DNA of 64,000 nt from JADJRG01 sp964474905 (lineage in GTDB: Bacteria > Myxococcota_A > Polyangia > Nannocystales > Nannocystaceae), in contig CAYYUP010000004.1 of the NCBI GenBank assembly GCA_964474905.1, positions 1-64,000 on the forward strand, written 5' to 3'. Below the pieces are notes generated by a model, which searched no databases, was not told where the DNA came from, and was given only the letters and a program-made list of their open reading frames with translations. How positions within the stretch are numbered: position 1 is the stretch's first letter; each line of letters begins with the position of its first letter. Below are positions 47,187 to 56,061 of this stretch, piece by piece. The position numbers and the translations under genes are program-made.

Positions 47187-47821
47187 GGCGCCGCTCTTTC
47201 ATGATCGCGGGTTTGGGCTTGCCGCTTGTCGGTGCCGGCGGCCGTGAACTCCTGCGGGCGAGGCGGGCGGCCTTCGTCGAGGTCGGCGACTCGGTGTTGA
47301 TGACTGTCAGCTTGCCAGAGCTGCTGTCGACCCGCGATCGCGACGCGATGGCGTCGATCGAGTCGGCCTTTACAACGACTCTGGTCTTCGAGATCAAGCT
47401 CTACCAAAGTGGCACATCGCGGCCGATCAGCGCTCGCCGACGGCGGGTCAAGATCCAGTGGAACCCGTGGAAAGAGCGCTTTGGCGTGCAAACAAGCGAT
47501 CCTGGGAGCGGTACACGCACGGCTTATTTTCGCTACCGCAACCGAGCGATCGCCCGCGCCGTCGGTCTTGATCGAGTGCTGGTCGCCAAGAGCGGCGACC
47601 TCCAGCGCGGCCGTGACTCTACCTACTTCGTCACCGTGGTCGGCCAACGCAACCCGATCACGGCGGCGCTTCTGCCCGAGGAGGTCACCGTCGGCGGCCA
47701 GGGGCAGAGCAGCGACCTCTCGGCGTTTTCTCGGTGGATCGGGATTTTCATCCGCGACACACCAGCGGCGGAGAAGACCTTCGCGATCCGGACGACCCCC
47801 GCTTTTTACCTCGTGCCCTGA
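47183..47821 (+). CDS. DUF4390-like exported protein
   Basis: 212 residues from a TTG at 47183 that overlaps the Omp85 stop (TTTGA). This start places a twin-arginine-like motif at the N-terminus (MRRRSFMIAGLGLPLVGAGG), unlike the later ATG at 47201. The body (VSLPELLSTRDRDAMASIES; TTLVFEIKLYQSGTSRPIS; VKIQWNPWKERFGV) resembles DUF4390, a periplasmic domain usually encoded directly before NtrY-type kinases. Its stop overlaps the kinase ATG (TGATG). A role as a periplasmic sensor partner of the kinase is inference. Confidence 0.7.
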   Translation: MRRRSFMIAGLGLPLVGAGGRELLRARRAAFVEVGDSVLMTVSLPELLSTRDRDAMASIESAFTTTLVFEIKLYQSGTSRPISARRRRVKIQWNPWKERFGVQTSDPGSGTRTAYFRYRNRAIARAVGLDRVLVAKSGDLQRGRDSTYFVTVVGQRNPITAALLPEEVTVGGQGQSSDLSAFSRWIGIFIRDTPAAEKTFAIRTTPAFYLVP

Positions 47822-49401
47822 TGAGTATCCCGACCCTACGCAGGCCGCGAACGGCGCTCCGTGTCCCCTGGTGGGGCCGCCTCGAGTCGCGGGTGATCAC
47901 TGCGCTTGTCGCCCTCGGAATTCTTTGTGTGGGTGCCTCTGCCTATCTGGTGAAGCTCACGGTGGTCTATTTTGACGGCCTGGTCGGCGCAGCGATCGAG
48001 CGCAGCGACGAGGCGACTGATATCGCCGCGGCCCACTACGGCGATCTGGTTTTGGCGACGAAGAAGGCCTACCGAGCACGGGCACGGGCGCTGGCTCGCG
48101 AACTCGAAGCGGAACTCGGGGGGGCCGCACTCGACGACACGCCCCTGGTGCTGGGGCGGGCGCTCGAGGCCGAGGACGACATCGTTTCGATCGCCTTAAC
48201 CCGCGGCGACACGGTCGTCGTCGAAGCCGAGCGTCGGGGCCTCCTGCCTGAGGAGAGCGGCGCCTGGATCTGGGTTGCGGCTGAGCCGGTCGAATTACGC
48301 GGTCCGCTTTTTGTTGCCGAGGGCCTCGATCTCTCGGTGCTCTTTGCCCTCGATCCGGCGATCGAGCGCAGGCATCAAGCGCTCGGTCGGATCAAGCGGC
48401 AGGGGGAGCATGTCGCCGTCGGCCCACGGGCGATCGTCGCCCGTGACGAACTCGAGAACGCGGTCGTCCGGGCGATCGCGGCGGCCTCTGCCCTGGTTTT
48501 GATGATCGCCTTCATCGCCGGTTTTCTGCTCGCGAGATCGATGACCCGCAAGGTCTCAGAGCTCTCCCGGGTGATGCGAGAGGTCACTAGTGGCGATCTG
48601 TCGGTGCGGGTGCGGGCGCTCGGCAAGGACGAACTGGGGATCCTTGGGGCGGCCTTCAACCGCATGCTCGACGAACTCGCGACGGCGCAGGGAAAGGTCG
48701 CCTACCTCGAGCGGGTTGGCGCTTGGCAGGAGATGGCGCGGCGCATCGCCCACGAGATCAAGAACCCGCTGACGCCGATCCAGCTGGCGGTGCAAAATCT
48801 CCGCGACAAGGACCCAAAGGTCAGCACACGCTTCAGCGCGCTCCTCGAGACCTCGGTAGAGATCGTCGAAGATGAAATCGAGGCACTGCGCCGCATGGTC
48901 GGCACGTTCTCCCAGCTCGCGAAGGTTCCCGAGGCCCAGCTCGCGAAGGTCCGTCTCGACCGCATCCTCACTGAGTTCGAACGGGCTTACGGGCATCTCA
49001 CAGATCACTCCAGCGATCGTCTGGAGGTCTCTGAGGCGCCGGCGATCGAGCTCTTCGGTGATCGTCAGCTGCTCAAGCAGTGTCTGGTTAACCTCGTCGA
49101 AAACGCGGTGCTCTCCTGTCATGACGCGGGGCCGGAACCGGTGCACGTCCGGATCCGAGCGGTGGTCTTTGACGAAGAGATCGAGCTTTGGATCGAGGAC
49201 AACGGACCGGGCATTGTGCCGGCGCGGCGCGAGCGGGTCTTCGAGCCCTACGAGTCATCGCGTGAAGAGGGCACTGGCCTAGGCCTAGCGATCGTCAAGA
49301 AGATCATCCTCGATCATCACGGTGAGGTCCGTGTTGAGTCGAGCGAGCTCGGAGGTGCGGCGATTGTGATCCGTCTGCCGATCGAGCCCTCCGCCCGGTA
49401 G
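47821..49401 (+). CDS. NtrY-like transmembrane sensor histidine kinase
   Basis: 526 residues from the ATG at 47821, which overlaps the DUF4390 stop. First membrane helix (VITALVALGILCVGASAYLV) near residues 25-45; an about 165-residue periplasmic sensor region; second helix (ALVLMIAFIAGFLLA); HAMP linker (MTRKVSELSRVMREVTSGDL); HisKA with H311 in RRIAHEIKNPLTPIQLAVQN; HATPase_c with N box LVNLVENAVL, G1 WIEDNGPGI and G2 GTGLGLAIVKKI. This is the NtrY layout. No NtrX-type regulator follows; the next gene is a vWA lipoprotein. The phospho-partner is open. Confidence 0.88.
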   Translation: MSIPTLRRPRTALRVPWWGRLESRVITALVALGILCVGASAYLVKLTVVYFDGLVGAAIERSDEATDIAAAHYGDLVLATKKAYRARARALARELEAELGGAALDDTPLVLGRALEAEDDIVSIALTRGDTVVVEAERRGLLPEESGAWIWVAAEPVELRGPLFVAEGLDLSVLFALDPAIERRHQALGRIKRQGEHVAVGPRAIVARDELENAVVRAIAAASALVLMIAFIAGFLLARSMTRKVSELSRVMREVTSGDLSVRVRALGKDELGILGAAFNRMLDELATAQGKVAYLERVGAWQEMARRIAHEIKNPLTPIQLAVQNLRDKDPKVSTRFSALLETSVEIVEDEIEALRRMVGTFSQLAKVPEAQLAKVRLDRILTEFERAYGHLTDHSSDRLEVSEAPAIELFGDRQLLKQCLVNLVENAVLSCHDAGPEPVHVRIRAVVFDEEIELWIEDNGPGIVPARRERVFEPYESSREEGTGLGLAIVKKIILDHHGEVRVESSELGGAAIVIRLPIEPSAR

Positions 49402-49577
49402 TCGCGCAGGTGCACGCGGCCATTGGGCCCGCCCGTGGATCGCGGCGATGGTGTGTGTCGGAGACCCACGTCGCCCGCTCGATTAGAGGAGGGACAAAGC
49501 GGTTGCACGGCGATCCTGGGGCGTGTAACGATCGTTCCGCACTGTGTTGAGATTTGCTGGCACAGTGTAGAACCTCG

Positions 49578-52574
49578 ATGGCAACGGCGACATATTCGAT
49601 CCGCGTCGCCATGGCGAGTGGTCTCCTAGGCGTCATGGTGGCCGCGTGCTCAGGGGCACCTACGCAGCCCCCAGCCGCAGCCGCCGTAGCTCCGCTGGTC
49701 TCGACGCTCGCGCGCGGCGAGGCGCCGATCTCTCTGCGCGCCGATGATGGCACGCCCTTCCGCCTCCGTCGCCTCGCTGTCCGCGGGCAGGTCGACGGTT
49801 TCTTCGCGATGACCGAACTCGACATGGTCTTTGAGAACCCCGAGGGGCGGGTGCTCGACGGACGTATGGCGCTCAACCTGCCCGCGGGCGCGCGTGTCGT
49901 TCGCTTTGCCGTGCGCGAGGGCAACCGTTGGCACGAGGCCGAGGTTGTGCCGCGACGGGCAGCCTACGACTCGCTGGTCGACAACGACATCGAGCCGGCC
50001 CTGCTCGCCGACGGAGCCGATGGCGATCGTCTGCGCGCTCGCTTGCCGCGGATCCCCGCCGGCGAGTTGCGGGTTGTGGTCGGCTATGTCGAGGAGCTTC
50101 GGGGTCGCGAAAAGCCCTACCGCCTGGCGCTCTCGGGCCTCACTCGCCTCGACGAACTCGACGTTCGGATCATCGGTGCGGGTATCAACGGCCGCGGTCC
50201 AGGCGATCTTCGAACGCTCGCCGACGGCCGCTCTGTCTACGAATTTCGCGGTCGCGGCCAGGTCGACGCCGACATCGTGCTGCAGGGTCCAGAGCTGCGC
50301 GGCCTCGGACTTCGCCACGATGATCAGGTCATCGCACGCATCGCTCCGGTGCCCCACGATCACAGCGATCCGATCGAAAGCCTGACGGTGCTCTTTGATA
50401 CGAGTGCTTCGCAGGCGGTGGGTTTTGACGCCGAGGTCGATCGTCTCGACGGGCTCCTGGCTGAGCTGCAAGGGTGGACGGCTGAGGATATTCCGCTTCG
50501 GGTGATCTGCTTTGATCAGGGGGCCGAAACTGTCTTTGAGGGCAGGATCTCTGATTTTGGTGAACGACATCTAGAGACGATTCGCCGACGCGGGGCGCTC
50601 GGTGCCTCCGACTTGGTCGGAGCTCTGCGCTTCGCCGGGTCCCAGCCTTCGCGGAGTTACAAACGCCTGCTGGTATTCACAGATGGCATTGTGACGGCCG
50701 GTGCAGGGCATGCAGAGGTGTTGCGGGCAGAGGTCTCGCGGCTCGCAGCCGTTGGCGTCGAGCGTGTCGATGTCTTTGATCTCGGGGCAGGCGGGCGCGA
50801 ATCGATCCTCGCCGCACTCAGTCGATCGGGTCTCAAGCGCAACGGCCTCGAGCGGGATGGACTGGTGCTGCGGGCCGACATCGCACCGGCGATTGCTCTG
50901 CGCAAGCTCCGTCATCAAGTGGTCTCTGGGGTGCGTCTTTCAGTACCTGGCAGCAAGTGGGTGTACCCCGAGATGATCGACGGTGTGCAGGCCGATGACA
51001 CCGTCTTGGTGTACGCGGCGCTCGCCAGGGATACGCCCTTCGAGGTCGTTTTTAACGGCTCGCTTCACGGCAAGCCGCCGATCACGACGGTCGAGCGTTC
51101 GCCGTCGCCGCTGCTCGAGAACGCCTGGCGAGCGGCCCATGTGCATTGGATGGAAGATCAGCTGCGCGTTTGCGAGGCGGAGTTTTGCAGCACCTGGCGT
51201 CGGCTGGTTAGCGAGGCTTCGACTCGCCATCGCATTGTCAATCGTTCGACGGCGCTGGTGATGCTCGAGGAAGGCGACGAGGGGCGTTTTGGCCTCGATC
51301 CAGAGTCGCCGGTGAAGCTGCTCGCGCTCGGCCGCGCAGGGTCGATCCGTCGCTCGCGTGAGGCTCCGGCTGAGAACCGTAGGGGTCGATCCCAGGCGCA
51401 CGCGATCATTCCAGAGCCGGTGCTGCCGGAGATCCGCGCGAGCGGAACGGCGAGCGCTGTGGGGGTCGACAGTGGACGGCCGACGGCGCCGCCGGGTGCA
51501 GATCGGGCTCTGACGAGCCGCCCCGACATCAGCCCTAAGCCGCGGCTAAGCGGCTCTGCGATCGCCGAAGGTCGCTGGCAGGGGCCCGCCGACGAGGTTA
51601 AAGACAAACCCCAACTCGGACCCCTGCGCCGGCCCAAGGATGCCTACGACGGCCTCCTGCTTGCGGTCATGGACAGCCTTCGACTCGGCCACCGACCGAT
51701 CGCCAGGACCCTCGCCGAGGACTGGCGTGAGCACGAGCCCGCGAACATCCTCGCGCTGGTCGCCCTGGGGGAGGTGCTCGAGGCCCACGGTCACAAAGAG
51801 GAGGCGGCCCGCGCTTACGGGTCGATCGTTGACCTCTATCCGATGCGTCCCGAGATGCGGCGGCTCGCGGCGGCTCGTCTCGAGCGGCTGGGTCCGATGA
51901 CCCGCTGGTTGGTGCTCGATAGCTACGGGAAGGCGCTGCGAAAGCAGGCCGGCGATCCGTCGATTCATCGCCTTTTCGGCTACGCGCTGCTCCGCGGCGG
52001 CCACTTCCGAGAGGCCTTTGAGACCATGGTCTCGGGCTTCGCGTGGGCCCAGGCGAATGCCCGCTCACAGACGATGGCGCGGGTTCTCTACGAGGATATC
52101 GGGCTGGTCGCGGCCGCCTGGATCGCGGCTCGGCCGGCGGACGAAGAGTTTGTCCGCCGCGCGCTCGAGGTGCAGGGCGTCGAACTCGCGAGTGAGCCGT
52201 CGCTGCGTTTTGTCTTGACCTGGGATACGCCGATAAGCGACGTCGATCTGCATGTGCGCGATGGCGATGGGCGCCACGCGTTTTACAAGCAAAGGAGCTT
52301 GGCGTCGGGCGGTCAGCTCTACGGGGATGTCGCGGCCGGCCGAGGTATCGAGGCCTTTGTGATCGACGGCGAGCCCAAAGCTTACCCGTACAACCTTCAG
52401 ATCGACTACTTCACCCTCGACCCGCTGCTCGGCTACGGCATGGGCAAGGTCGAGATTATCCAGCACGATGGGAGGGGCTCGTTGACCTTTGACCAGCGGC
52501 CCTTTGTTGTTTCGCGTGATGGCGCCAACGTCGATTTGGGGCTGCTCGCCGAGTCCCTGTCGGGCTCGCGCTAG
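49578..52574 (+). CDS. VIT and vWA domain lipoprotein with DUF2135-like C-terminus
   Basis: 998 residues from the ATG at 49578, beginning with a lipoprotein signal (SGLLGVMVAAC, Cys24). A VIT domain (LRRLAVRGQVDGFFAMTELD; VFENPEGRVLDGRMALNLPA) precedes a vWA domain with MIDAS motif DTSAS and the later TDGIV. Residues 540-700 are Pro/Arg-rich linker. Residues 700-850 are helical, TPR-like (LAVMDSLRLGHRPIARTLAE; LVALGEVLEAHGHKEEAARA). The C-terminus (RFVLTWDTPISDVDLHVRDG; GGQLYGDVAAGRGIEAFVID) matches DUF2135/YfaP. Likely a surface or periplasmic metal-dependent adhesin-like protein. It converges with tsaB and shares its stop region. Confidence 0.8.
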   Translation: MATATYSIRVAMASGLLGVMVAACSGAPTQPPAAAAVAPLVSTLARGEAPISLRADDGTPFRLRRLAVRGQVDGFFAMTELDMVFENPEGRVLDGRMALNLPAGARVVRFAVREGNRWHEAEVVPRRAAYDSLVDNDIEPALLADGADGDRLRARLPRIPAGELRVVVGYVEELRGREKPYRLALSGLTRLDELDVRIIGAGINGRGPGDLRTLADGRSVYEFRGRGQVDADIVLQGPELRGLGLRHDDQVIARIAPVPHDHSDPIESLTVLFDTSASQAVGFDAEVDRLDGLLAELQGWTAEDIPLRVICFDQGAETVFEGRISDFGERHLETIRRRGALGASDLVGALRFAGSQPSRSYKRLLVFTDGIVTAGAGHAEVLRAEVSRLAAVGVERVDVFDLGAGGRESILAALSRSGLKRNGLERDGLVLRADIAPAIALRKLRHQVVSGVRLSVPGSKWVYPEMIDGVQADDTVLVYAALARDTPFEVVFNGSLHGKPPITTVERSPSPLLENAWRAAHVHWMEDQLRVCEAEFCSTWRRLVSEASTRHRIVNRSTALVMLEEGDEGRFGLDPESPVKLLALGRAGSIRRSREAPAENRRGRSQAHAIIPEPVLPEIRASGTASAVGVDSGRPTAPPGADRALTSRPDISPKPRLSGSAIAEGRWQGPADEVKDKPQLGPLRRPKDAYDGLLLAVMDSLRLGHRPIARTLAEDWREHEPANILALVALGEVLEAHGHKEEAARAYGSIVDLYPMRPEMRRLAAARLERLGPMTRWLVLDSYGKALRKQAGDPSIHRLFGYALLRGGHFREAFETMVSGFAWAQANARSQTMARVLYEDIGLVAAAWIAARPADEEFVRRALEVQGVELASEPSLRFVLTWDTPISDVDLHVRDGDGRHAFYKQRSLASGGQLYGDVAAGRGIEAFVIDGEPKAYPYNLQIDYFTLDPLLGYGMGKVEIIQHDGRGSLTFDQRPFVVSRDGANVDLGLLAESLSGSR

Positions 52575-53338
52575 TCGGCGAAGGGAGAGCGGATCATCGG
52601 TCGCTTGGGCCGGTTGATGCCGAGTTCGGCGTAGCTCTGGCGGAGGTAGTTGGCCGCCAGCGCCCGGGGGTGCACGCTTGTACCGTGGAGAACGGTCGAG
52701 ACCGCGGCACGCCAGAGGCCCTTGGCGCTGATTCCCGAGTTTGGTTGAGCATCGGTGGGCAAGAGAGCGCGGTAGGGGGCCACGCCGGGGCCGATCGCTC
52801 GGGCGCCGTCTGTGGTCTTGAGGATCTCTGCGAGCGGGGCACAGCGATCCTCGGCGCGTTGGCGGACCAGGACGAGGTCCTGATCGTGAGTCTCCAGGTC
52901 GTAACGTCCCGCGTAGACCTCGCCTCGGCGGGCATCGAGCAGCGCTAGCACGGGCTCTCCAGGCGTGCCTTCGCCGGCGAGGGCTGCGAGGGTACTAAGT
53001 CGGTAACAGGGCAGCCCTAGGCCGAAGGCGAGGCCCTGACAGGTGGCGATAGCGACACGTGTGCCGGTGAAGGTACCCGGCCCGCAGCCGCAGGCGATGC
53101 CCGCCAGATCGCCGAGGACGATGCCGGCTTCGGAGAGCAGCCGCTGGAGCTCCGAAAGCAGCCAGTGTGACGCTTGATTGGCCCGATCCTCGGCTTCGAA
53201 GGCGCTGACGAGTTGGGCGCTGTCGGGCTCGCGAGAGACCGTACCGAGGGCGATCGCGGTTCGCGGTGTCGAAGCGTCGAGGGCGAGGATCCACGCGGGC
53301 GCGGACTCAGGGGGAGAGCCAGAAGCGGATGACGTCAT
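52571..53338 (-). CDS. tsaB: tRNA t6A biosynthesis protein TsaB
   Basis: A 255-residue ASKHA-fold partner of TsaD for the t6A37 modification of ANN-decoding tRNAs. It has ILALDASTPRTAIALG, HWLLSELQRLLSEAG, GCGPGTFTGTRVAIATCQGL, and VLALLDARRGEVYAGRYD, as in TsaB. The ATG lies 32 nt inside the 3' end of rseP, so translation is probably coupled. At its other end, the stop shares the palindrome CTAG with the stop of the vWA gene on the opposite strand. Confidence 0.92.
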   Translation of the reverse strand: MTSSASGSPPESAPAWILALDASTPRTAIALGTVSREPDSAQLVSAFEAEDRANQASHWLLSELQRLLSEAGIVLGDLAGIACGCGPGTFTGTRVAIATCQGLAFGLGLPCYRLSTLAALAGEGTPGEPVLALLDARRGEVYAGRYDLETHDQDLVLVRQRAEDRCAPLAEILKTTDGARAIGPGVAPYRALLPTDAQPNSGISAKGLWRAAVSTVLHGTSVHPRALAANYLRQSYAELGINRPKRPMIRSPFAD

Positions 53339-54938
53339 TGCGGAGAGCGATCAGGAGGAGGGTGAGGATGATGATGAGGCCGACCGCGCTGGTGATCTCG
53401 CGGGCGCGTTGGCTGAGCGGTCGACGGCGCACGGCCTCGATCGTGAAGAACATCAGATGGCCGCCGTCGAGGATCGGGATCGGCAGCAGGTTGACGAAGC
53501 CGAGGTTCATGCTGATCAGCGCCATCAGCAGGAGGAACTCACCGGGACCGCGTTCGGCTGCGGTGCCGGCGATGTTAAAAATGCCGATGACCGATGAGAG
53601 TTCGTCGACGCTGCGCTGAAGGGTGACGAGCTGGCGGAGGCTGGTCCACATCATGCGCAGCAGCGACAGCGTCTCGTCGAGAGAAGCCCGGGCGGCGTAG
53701 GTAAAACGACCCCGAATAGGCTCTGCGGGGGGGAGCGCGCGGCTTTGATAGGGGTTGGCGCCAAACCACAGATAGCTGTGATCCTGGCGGTAGACGTCGC
53801 GCCACGAGCGTGTCTCTTGGGTCAGCTTTACGATACGAGGGGCCTCGCCCAGCGAGCGGACTCGGAGTTCGACCGGAGCTTCTCCTTGACGGTCGAGGAT
53901 CGTCGCGAGTGTCTCCCAGCGGGAGATCGATCGCCCGTCGACCGAGAGAATGCGATCGCCGGGGCTGAGCCCTGCGCGGGCGGCTGGCGACGAGGGCTCG
54001 ACTGAGCGAATGAAGGTATTCGCGGGCAGGATGCCGGTCGAAAATTTTGTCTCGGCGCGCGGCAGGAGCTTTGCGTGTGCAGACTCGAACCAGAGGAAAG
54101 TGCCGATTTCAGCCCGCGCAGGCTTGCCCCTGAGAAACGTGAGGCGGAGGGAGGTGTCGCGGGTCTTGGCGAGTTCGCGCTCGAGCTGCTCGACGGTGCG
54201 GATGGGTTCGCCGTTGATCGAGGTGATGATGTCGCCGGTGCGCAGGCCCTCCTCAAAGGCCGGAGACGTCGGGTCGGCGATACCGATTTGGGGGGCGTAG
54301 ATCCAGGGATAGACCCCCAGGAGGCCGATTGTGTGGCTCTCGCCGAGGGCGTCGTGGGTGACGCTGCGCCGCGGTGTGACGAAGCGATCGAAGTGCACAC
54401 CGTCGCGTTCGATTTGCAGCCGGAGTTCGCGTTCTGGGGCGACCCGGACGCGGGTCTGCATGTCGTGCCAGGAGTTCACGTCGTCGCCGTCGATCTCGAC
54501 GACGCGATCGCCGGCTTGGATCTCCGCGGCGGCTGCAGCTGAGTCGTCGAGCACGGTGCCAACCACAGGTGGACCGACCACCGAATGGCTGAGGAAAAAC
54601 GCGAAGTAGAGCAGCAGGGGCAGGGCGAGATTGACCACCGGGCCCGCGCCGAGAACGAAGAATCGCGCCCAAAGGGGCTTGTTTCGCAGGGCGCGGCTCG
54701 CTTCTTGGGGGGGGATCTCTTCGTCCGCGCCGTGGCCTAGAAGCTTCACGTAACCGCCGAGAGGGATCGGTGCCAGGCAGTATTCGGTCTCGCCGATGCG
54801 GATACGGGCAAGCGGTTTGCCGAATCCCAGGGAGAAGCGCAGCACCTTGACGTTCACGAGCTTGGCGGCGAGCAGGTGGCCGAGCTCGTGAAAGAAGATC
54901 AATGGACCTATCAGAAGGATGAAGGCGAGCAGTTGCAC
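53307..54938 (-). CDS. rseP: RIP metalloprotease RseP (site-2 protease)
   Basis: A 543-residue membrane protease. The zinc-binding motif HELGH (H17, E18, H21) lies in the first membrane helix (IFFHELGHLLAAKL). Two or three PDZ-like regions follow (GTVLDDSAAAAAEIQAGDRV; PTSPAFEEGLRTGDIITSIN; SPAARAGLSPGDRILSVDGR). The second metal-site motif is in LPIPILDGGHLMFF. It cleaves membrane-embedded anti-sigma or regulatory substrates. Longer than E. coli RseP (450) because of the extra PDZ. It overlaps tsaB by 32 nt; dxr and cdsA, common neighbours, are not seen in this window. Confidence 0.93.
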   Translation of the reverse strand: MQLLAFILLIGPLIFFHELGHLLAAKLVNVKVLRFSLGFGKPLARIRIGETEYCLAPIPLGGYVKLLGHGADEEIPPQEASRALRNKPLWARFFVLGAGPVVNLALPLLLYFAFFLSHSVVGPPVVGTVLDDSAAAAAEIQAGDRVVEIDGDDVNSWHDMQTRVRVAPERELRLQIERDGVHFDRFVTPRRSVTHDALGESHTIGLLGVYPWIYAPQIGIADPTSPAFEEGLRTGDIITSINGEPIRTVEQLERELAKTRDTSLRLTFLRGKPARAEIGTFLWFESAHAKLLPRAETKFSTGILPANTFIRSVEPSSPAARAGLSPGDRILSVDGRSISRWETLATILDRQGEAPVELRVRSLGEAPRIVKLTQETRSWRDVYRQDHSYLWFGANPYQSRALPPAEPIRGRFTYAARASLDETLSLLRMMWTSLRQLVTLQRSVDELSSVIGIFNIAGTAAERGPGEFLLLMALISMNLGFVNLLPIPILDGGHLMFFTIEAVRRRPLSQRAREITSAVGLIIILTLLLIALRNDVIRFWLSP

Positions 54939-55228
54939 TACGCGTCGCCTCCGGCGAGTCGATCGGTGCTCGCGTCTGCGATGGGTCCCAACATCCTGTG
55001 CGATGGATACTCGACCTGGGCCCTCGGATCCAAGCTCGTGATCAGGTTGGGCAGGGTCACGGGCTCATGCCCGCGCACGGGCTTAGGGCCGAAAAGCGAA
55101 AACTGTGGGAGATATCACCGAAAGGCACTGCCTTTGTGCGAATACGAGCATCGCGGTTCACGGCGCTGAATCTCCTGAACATTGCGGCCGTCTGAGGCCC
55201 CACATTACCCTCCACCCCCGAGGAAATC

Positions 55229-55975
55229 ATGCGTCGTACCCCAATCACTCTTCTCGCCATGGTCGCGCTCTCGTTCGGCTGCGCAAACTCCAACAATCAA
55301 GCCGGAGCGGAAAATCCTGACTCTGCCGCGGTCGACTCCGAGGCAGCAGAGGGGGAGGCCGGTGCCGAGGGTTCAGAAGCCCGCAAAGGCAAGGACCAGA
55401 CCGGCGTACGTGGCGTCGGTATCCCGAATAAGGCGGTCAAAAAGATCGCTGCCAAGAAGCCCCCGCGCGACGACGAAGACACTACGCCGGCCGCAGAGGC
55501 CTCGCCAAACGGCCTGCTCGCCGCGTACTACCCGATCGACGGATCGGCCGAAGCGCTCCCTGATTTCTCCACCATCGGTGATGCCGCCGGGCTCGCGATC
55601 GTCGACACCATTGATCTCAGCGGCGACTTTCCCGGTCTCCCCGATTCGCTGGCCAAGGGCTTTGCTGCGAAGTTCATGGGGTCCGTCAACGTGACCTCTG
55701 GCGGCGAGTACAACCTTTGCCTGACCAGCAGCGACGGATCGATGCTCGCCCTCGACGGCAACCTGATCGTCGACAACGACGGGGTGCACGGCTCCGAGCA
55801 GAAGTGTGAGCTGGTCTACATGGATCCCGGTGAGTACGAGCTCACGGTCATCTACTTCAACGTCAACGATCCGCGGGAGCTCAAGCTGACCTGGGATCTC
55901 GGCGGTGCCGGTGCGGAGGTCGTGCCAAACGACGCGCTCTTCAAGCCTGAGGGCGCGGATGATCTCGTGAAGTAA
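55229..55975 (+). CDS. PA14-domain lipoprotein
   Basis: A 248-residue protein with a GAGGAAA ribosome-binding site. Lipoprotein signal ending SFGC (Cys18). A charged linker (SEAAEGEAGAEGSEARKG) and a short Lys/Ala stretch follow. Residues 95-235 are a PA14-like beta-sandwich: GLLAAYYPIDG, GFAAKFMGSVNVTSGGEYNL, SDGSMLALDGNLIVDNDGVH, YELTVIYFN. PA14 domains commonly bind carbohydrates through two aspartates; here DG and DN of the second block could supply them. Followed by a strong hairpin terminator. Confidence 0.75.
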   Translation: MRRTPITLLAMVALSFGCANSNNQAGAENPDSAAVDSEAAEGEAGAEGSEARKGKDQTGVRGVGIPNKAVKKIAAKKPPRDDEDTTPAAEASPNGLLAAYYPIDGSAEALPDFSTIGDAAGLAIVDTIDLSGDFPGLPDSLAKGFAAKFMGSVNVTSGGEYNLCLTSSDGSMLALDGNLIVDNDGVHGSEQKCELVYMDPGEYELTVIYFNVNDPRELKLTWDLGGAGAEVVPNDALFKPEGADDLVK

Positions 55976-56011
55976 TCACATCAAGAGCACCCTCTGCGGT
56001 AGCTCGCAAAT

Positions 56012-56042
56012 GAGGCGGTCAGAGCTGGGCTCTGGCCGCCTC
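56012..56042. terminator. Hairpin terminator between PA14 lipoprotein gene and convergent lipoprotein gene
   Basis: GAGGCGGTCAGAG (56012-56024), loop CTGGG, CTCTGGCCGCCTC (56030-56042): 13-bp stem with one T-G pair. Only a short T-run (TTTT at 56049) follows. Confidence 0.78.
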
Positions 56043-56061
56043 TCTCGCGTTTTGCCTGGAT

